Of a DNA stretch of 64,000 bases, positions 60,734 through 64,000 are shown piece after piece. Position 1 is the first letter of the stretch, and the number at the start of each line of letters is the position of its first letter. The notes beneath the pieces were generated by a model that saw only the letters and a list, made by a program, of their open reading frames with translations, was not told the DNA's origin and searched no databases. The translations under genes and the position numbers were made by a program. Source of the stretch: Trichoplusia ni (taxonomy: Eukaryota > Arthropoda > Insecta > Lepidoptera > Noctuidae); NCBI RefSeq assembly GCF_003590095.1, contig NC_039494.1, positions 868,001 to 932,000 of the forward strand. The letters are read 5' to 3'.

Positions 60734-61455
60734 CTAGTATGTAGAAATGAAGAATGGGGGTTAAGCCGCGGTTGTTGTGGTCATAATTCGTCGTTGATGT
60801 GATTTGTACCTACTGAAGCTTCAGCAACGAGTCCGATTGGTATTTGAATTTTTTAGTAAAATCTTTTCTCTAAAAAAAAATCAATTCTAATCGTCAAAGT
60901 AACTAGTCTTCAAACCTCCTATAAAATAATAAAAAGTATATAAACCAGTGGGAATATTACGTACCTGCTTTATTTGTCACTTTATGATAATCAGTTGATC
61001 GTTGGTTTGTAAAGCATAAAAATAGACCTACAAACCTGTTCGGTGTGTGGCAATAAGGTTTTTCCTCGTTCCTAAATTTCCGGAACAATATGTTTACGAT
61101 AATAATAACATTAACTGCTATAACTTTATTTCCTTTTGCTTTAATACAAGACTTTAGTACATTTATTAGTTCAAAGAAACAAATGGTTTAGTCACTTTAT
61201 TAACTAACACGCACAAAAACAAAGTATTGAGGGGTCAATTACAAAAAAACAGTCTACGTTTTGTTCTAAAAATCAACAACAGAAATAACACAACACAAGA
61301 AAATATCTAACAATAGTAATAAAACGCAAAACCCTTCTTTGCGCCACACAGTTGGTTAAAAAGCATTGTGGAAAGTTACTCTTGAGATACCGATTTACGA
61401 TTCGCTTCCGATTTTCTTTAGTTACCGACAGATTACTAGTAACTTTATTTTGTCA
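60734..61455. other. Non-coding, nothing recognised
   Basis: AT-rich, no exon-like frame. Confidence 0.45.
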
Positions 61456-61738
61456 CTAGCTGTTGCCCCCGACTTCGCCCGCGTGGTTAGAAGATATAAG
61501 TTAGGAATTTTTAACGGAAGCCCTCGAAGATGACTATTTTTCGCCGTTTTTGCCACATTTTCCATTGTATCTTCGCTCCCATTAGTTGCAGCGAGATGTT
61601 ATATAGCCTAAATCCTTCCTCGATGAATGGTCTATTGAACACAAAAATATTTTTTCAATTTGAACCAGAAGTTCCTGAGATTAGCGCGTTTAAACAAACA
61701 AACTTTTCAGCTTTATATATTAGTATATAGAGTATAGA
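61456..61738 (-). mobile_element. Non-autonomous Helitron-like element (cgctaatctcagg family), copy C
   Basis: Full-length on the minus strand: A/TC at 61738, ctatatactaatatataaag, gtttgtttaaacgcgctaat, ctcaggaacttctgg, caatagaccattcatcgagg, gcaactaatgggagcgaaga, gatacaatggaaaatgtgg, acgcgggcgaagtcgggggc then aacagCTAG/T at 61456. The 66-codon plus frame over it is a shadow. Confidence 0.75.
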
Positions 61739-62238
61739 TTGTCATTGAATAACCCTAATCAATAGTGAATACTCAGGTACATAAAAACATGATTGCATTC
61801 TTGTTTAAGTACAGCCCACAAAAGCTGAATAAAAACATTGCGGTAGCCGTAACACTACACACGTTTATACCTGTAGCATAACCATGGTGACGCAGAAAAC
61901 CCATTTTTTGAGGGATTCATCTGCATCCCATAATTAATTGTGGTGTTCTTTAATAAATAAATCTATAGTTTATTATTAAATCAAATCGTAAGTAGAGAAC
62001 TCTGCATTCAGGGTCAATTGTAACCTAAATAAAACACGAGGAAGCGTACAAGTTATATTAAAGACTATTATTTTAGTAATGTACCTACCTAATTATATTT
62101 TTCCTAACTTATTATTAAGTCTAACCGATCCGTTGATCTTATCGATTTGGTTTTAATTAATTGATATAAAGCATGTTTAGCTCTCATGACCCTTTTACGA
62201 ATTGACTCTGGAAGCACTTGTACAGTTTACCTCTGTTA
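61739..62238. other. Non-coding, nothing recognised
   Basis: AT-rich spacer between the Helitron and the LINE end. Confidence 0.45.
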
Positions 62239-62253
62239 ATAGTATAGTTTCCT

Positions 62254-62437
62254 TTCTTTTTTTTTTGTCGCTGGGAAAAAATGCTGTTACGCATCCCCTT
62301 CCCGCCGATGGGCGAGAGAGGGGTATGTGGGACTCCCCGGTGAATGGCGTTAGCGGTATACCCACTAAAAAGGCTCTCCGACCTCGCCTGAGTGGAGGGG
62401 GCCTGGGAGTCTATGTCGTCCAGTCCCCCACCGGCGG
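62254..62437 (-). mobile_element. 5'-truncated R1-like LINE end with target-site duplication
   Basis: Minus-strand insertion with an A-rich 3' end (plus T run 62257-62266) and a GC-rich body carrying ttttagtgggtataccgcta, a phrase typical of R1-clade 3' UTRs. It is bracketed by atagtatagtttcct (62239-62253) and atagtatagtgtcct (62438-62452), a 15-bp duplication with one mismatch. Classification rests on that phrase and the insertion layout. Confidence 0.75.
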
Positions 62438-62452
62438 ATAGTATAGTGTCCT

Positions 62453-63453
62453 GGGTCTACCATCAAGATGTAGAGCGGTTTTTCTCTTCCACGATCGCTA
62501 CAGTCTTACAATAAGAGGTAAAGCAGCCTAATGCTCTCTTGACTTAAACAACAGTAATATAAAACAACGCACAGCAAAATGTTGCACTTAGCCGCTTTTT
62601 TATTATCTACTAGAATGTAGAGACAAAAGGCGTTTTAAAACGTCACTTAGACGAGTGTTGTTTTTTTTATTCGACTGCAAAATGAAAGAAACATGAGAAT
62701 TTTCTGAGTAATAGAACCAATATCAACCACTTTTATAGCGGCACGAGATTTCATTCACTTTTTATTTTCTGTTGTTTTCGCTACTTATTAGATAATCTAT
62801 CATGAAAGATTCCACATTGAACTAACACAATCTGAACTAGTGACCTTGTTTGAGGGCAATAATATAATGTTTGTATTTCGTCAGCAAACCGTTTGCTTCC
62901 ACGAATTCTGCTGAGCACGAAAGCAGACTTTTTGCAGACAAAATACTCGCGCATACATCAGCGAATATTGCTGATTTGTTATGAGGTAATATTTATTAAA
63001 TACTGTCAAGAATGGATGACTGTCGAACAATATAAGGAAAATCTTCCAGGATTAAATATTAATTAACTTTGGTTCTTCGTATCACGAACAAAAAAAAGTT
63101 TTACGAAGAGTTATAAACAAAATATAAAAAACAATCCAAACCTAAAGCAATATCAACAAAGGTAAACTAAAAAGTTACAATTCGTTTGTGAATTATTATA
63201 CACCACCAGTCTGTTCTCTCTTTTCAACTGACTAAATTATGTAGATTAGTATTATCACTGATATCCTTGTGCTTAAATCGAAACTGTGTTGTAAGCTCAG
63301 AAATTATTCAGCTGTTAATCTGCGGTGAGATGTAATAAATTACAAAAATATTAATTATATTTTTGAAATTGGTTAGCTACTCGTATTTAGGTATTAACAC
63401 ATTTTGAAGGATATAAGAAATTCTCTTTTTGAAAAAGCAATATTTTCCCCTAT
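62453..63453. other. Non-coding, nothing recognised
   Basis: AT-rich spacer left of the candidate terminal exon. Confidence 0.45.
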
Positions 63454-63459
63454 TTTATT
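63454..63459 (-). promoter_or_regulatory. Poly(A) signal candidate for the right-edge gene
   Basis: Minus-strand AATAAA (tttatt on plus) about 20 nt past the TGA of the candidate terminal exon. Confidence 0.4.
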
Positions 63460-63478
63460 TTTCTAAAAGTTTTTGAAG

Positions 63479-63549
63479 TCATACTTCGTTTGGCGCGATG
63501 GAGTAAATGATGGAGGTGAGTTTTTTCCGAAGCGCGTGCACACCGACAC
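63479..63549 (-). CDS. Probable terminal coding exon of an unidentified minus-strand gene
   Basis: On the minus strand an acceptor (TATAATTTCAG) before 63549 is followed by a frame reading VGVHALRKKLTSIIYSIAPN then EV and TGA at 63481-63479. The split first codon is completed by an exon beyond the window's right edge or not found here. An AATAAA hexamer lies just 20-30 nt after the stop. I do not recognise the protein: the visible 22 residues are basic then hydrophobic, and could belong to many families. The gene would be transcribed leftward toward the elongase, in the same direction. The GC content and short distance from stop to poly(A) signal support a true 3' end; the plus strand at this place also has a donor-like GGAG/GTGAGT but an in-frame stop close upstream. 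Confidence 0.45.
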
Positions 63550-64000
63550 CTGAAATTATACATCGTGAAGTTAGTTCTAGGAGGCATGAAAATCGTTAAA
63601 TAAGTAATCGTAACAGTACAATTAAACAGAGAGAATAAATAAATATTATTTTGGTGTTGTATTGTGTGAATAAAACCTTTTTCATATAAAATAAATCTTT
63701 TTGATTGATTTTAATATATTATTTATCACTTCCGCATTTTAGTTATTTTTTCTCCATACGTCAAAGAAGTACAACTTCTAACGCGTGTAAATAAGTAGTT
63801 TTTTTATGTTAGTTTAGTGTAAAATACTGGCCAGTTACAATCAGTGCACTGGCAGGTGTATTGTAGGCGTAATTACGTCCCTTTATTGATACAATAAATA
63901 GTCAATATTGTATGTGATAAACAGGTTTTAAAAGCATTACTGCGATTTGTAATTGGCGCGGGGCAGACATTGTTGCCATAATTGTTTTTATTATTTAATC
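63550..64000. other. Probable intron of the right-edge gene
   Basis: AT-rich sequence upstream (minus strand) of the candidate terminal exon. No other exon recognised before the window ends. Confidence 0.3.

Noticed and set aside
61530..61730. 66-codon plus frame
   Set aside because: Lies entirely inside a non-coding Helitron copy on the opposite strand.
62202..62441. 79-codon plus frame
   Set aside because: Antisense across an R1-like LINE fragment.
1..64000. CRISPR array, operon, virus-like gene set or second elongase paralogue
   Set aside because: Searched by eye; no spaced direct repeats, no clustered bacterial-type genes, no virus-like frames and no second HxxHH elongase exon were found.

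Overview
The window looks like nuclear DNA from a moth or butterfly (Lepidoptera). Three things suggest this. The DNA is strongly AT-rich and intron-bearing. It contains several short repeats that I recognise from ditrysian genomes: Helitron-like elements that start TC..., end ...CTAG and sit between an A and a T; a 250-280 bp repeat ending in a 'tacggaaccc'-type motif; tRNA-related SINE tails; and 5'-truncated R1-like LINE ends. The only intact gene is an insect-type fatty acid elongase. No prokaryotic operon, CRISPR array, tRNA, rRNA or virus-like gene was found.

The gene is an ELOVL1/7-class very-long-chain fatty acid elongase on the minus strand. Seven coding exons run from the ATG at 38142 to the stop at 29713. 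All exon joins keep frame and have GT-AG ends, giving a predicted 312-residue ER membrane enzyme with every diagnostic ELO motif. A 5' UTR part of coding exon 1 reaches 38175. Possible upstream non-coding exons or promoters lie at 41875-41955, 44278-44465 and 47448-47517. The 3' UTR runs left from 29712, with candidate poly(A) signals at 29285 and 28483.

Left part (1-28.4 kb): mostly AT-rich non-coding DNA with scattered transposon remnants. Three GC-rich islets (about 180-412, 5579-5830, 6640-6930) and a 22-nt microexon-like segment at 15389-15410 hint at one or more other transcription units that cannot be resolved here.

Right part (44.5-64 kb): mostly non-coding, with a dense transposon cluster from 57.0 to 62.5 kb. 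This includes two LINE ends with clear target-site duplications, a tRNA-related SINE, two Helitrons and a perfect 56-bp palindrome. At 63479-63549 there is a likely terminal coding exon of a further minus-strand gene that enters from beyond the right edge.

I found no convincing new multi-gene system. The most unusual objects are the spacerless palindrome, a TTAA-flanked MITE inside elongase intron 6, and several orphan exon candidates with strong splice sites.
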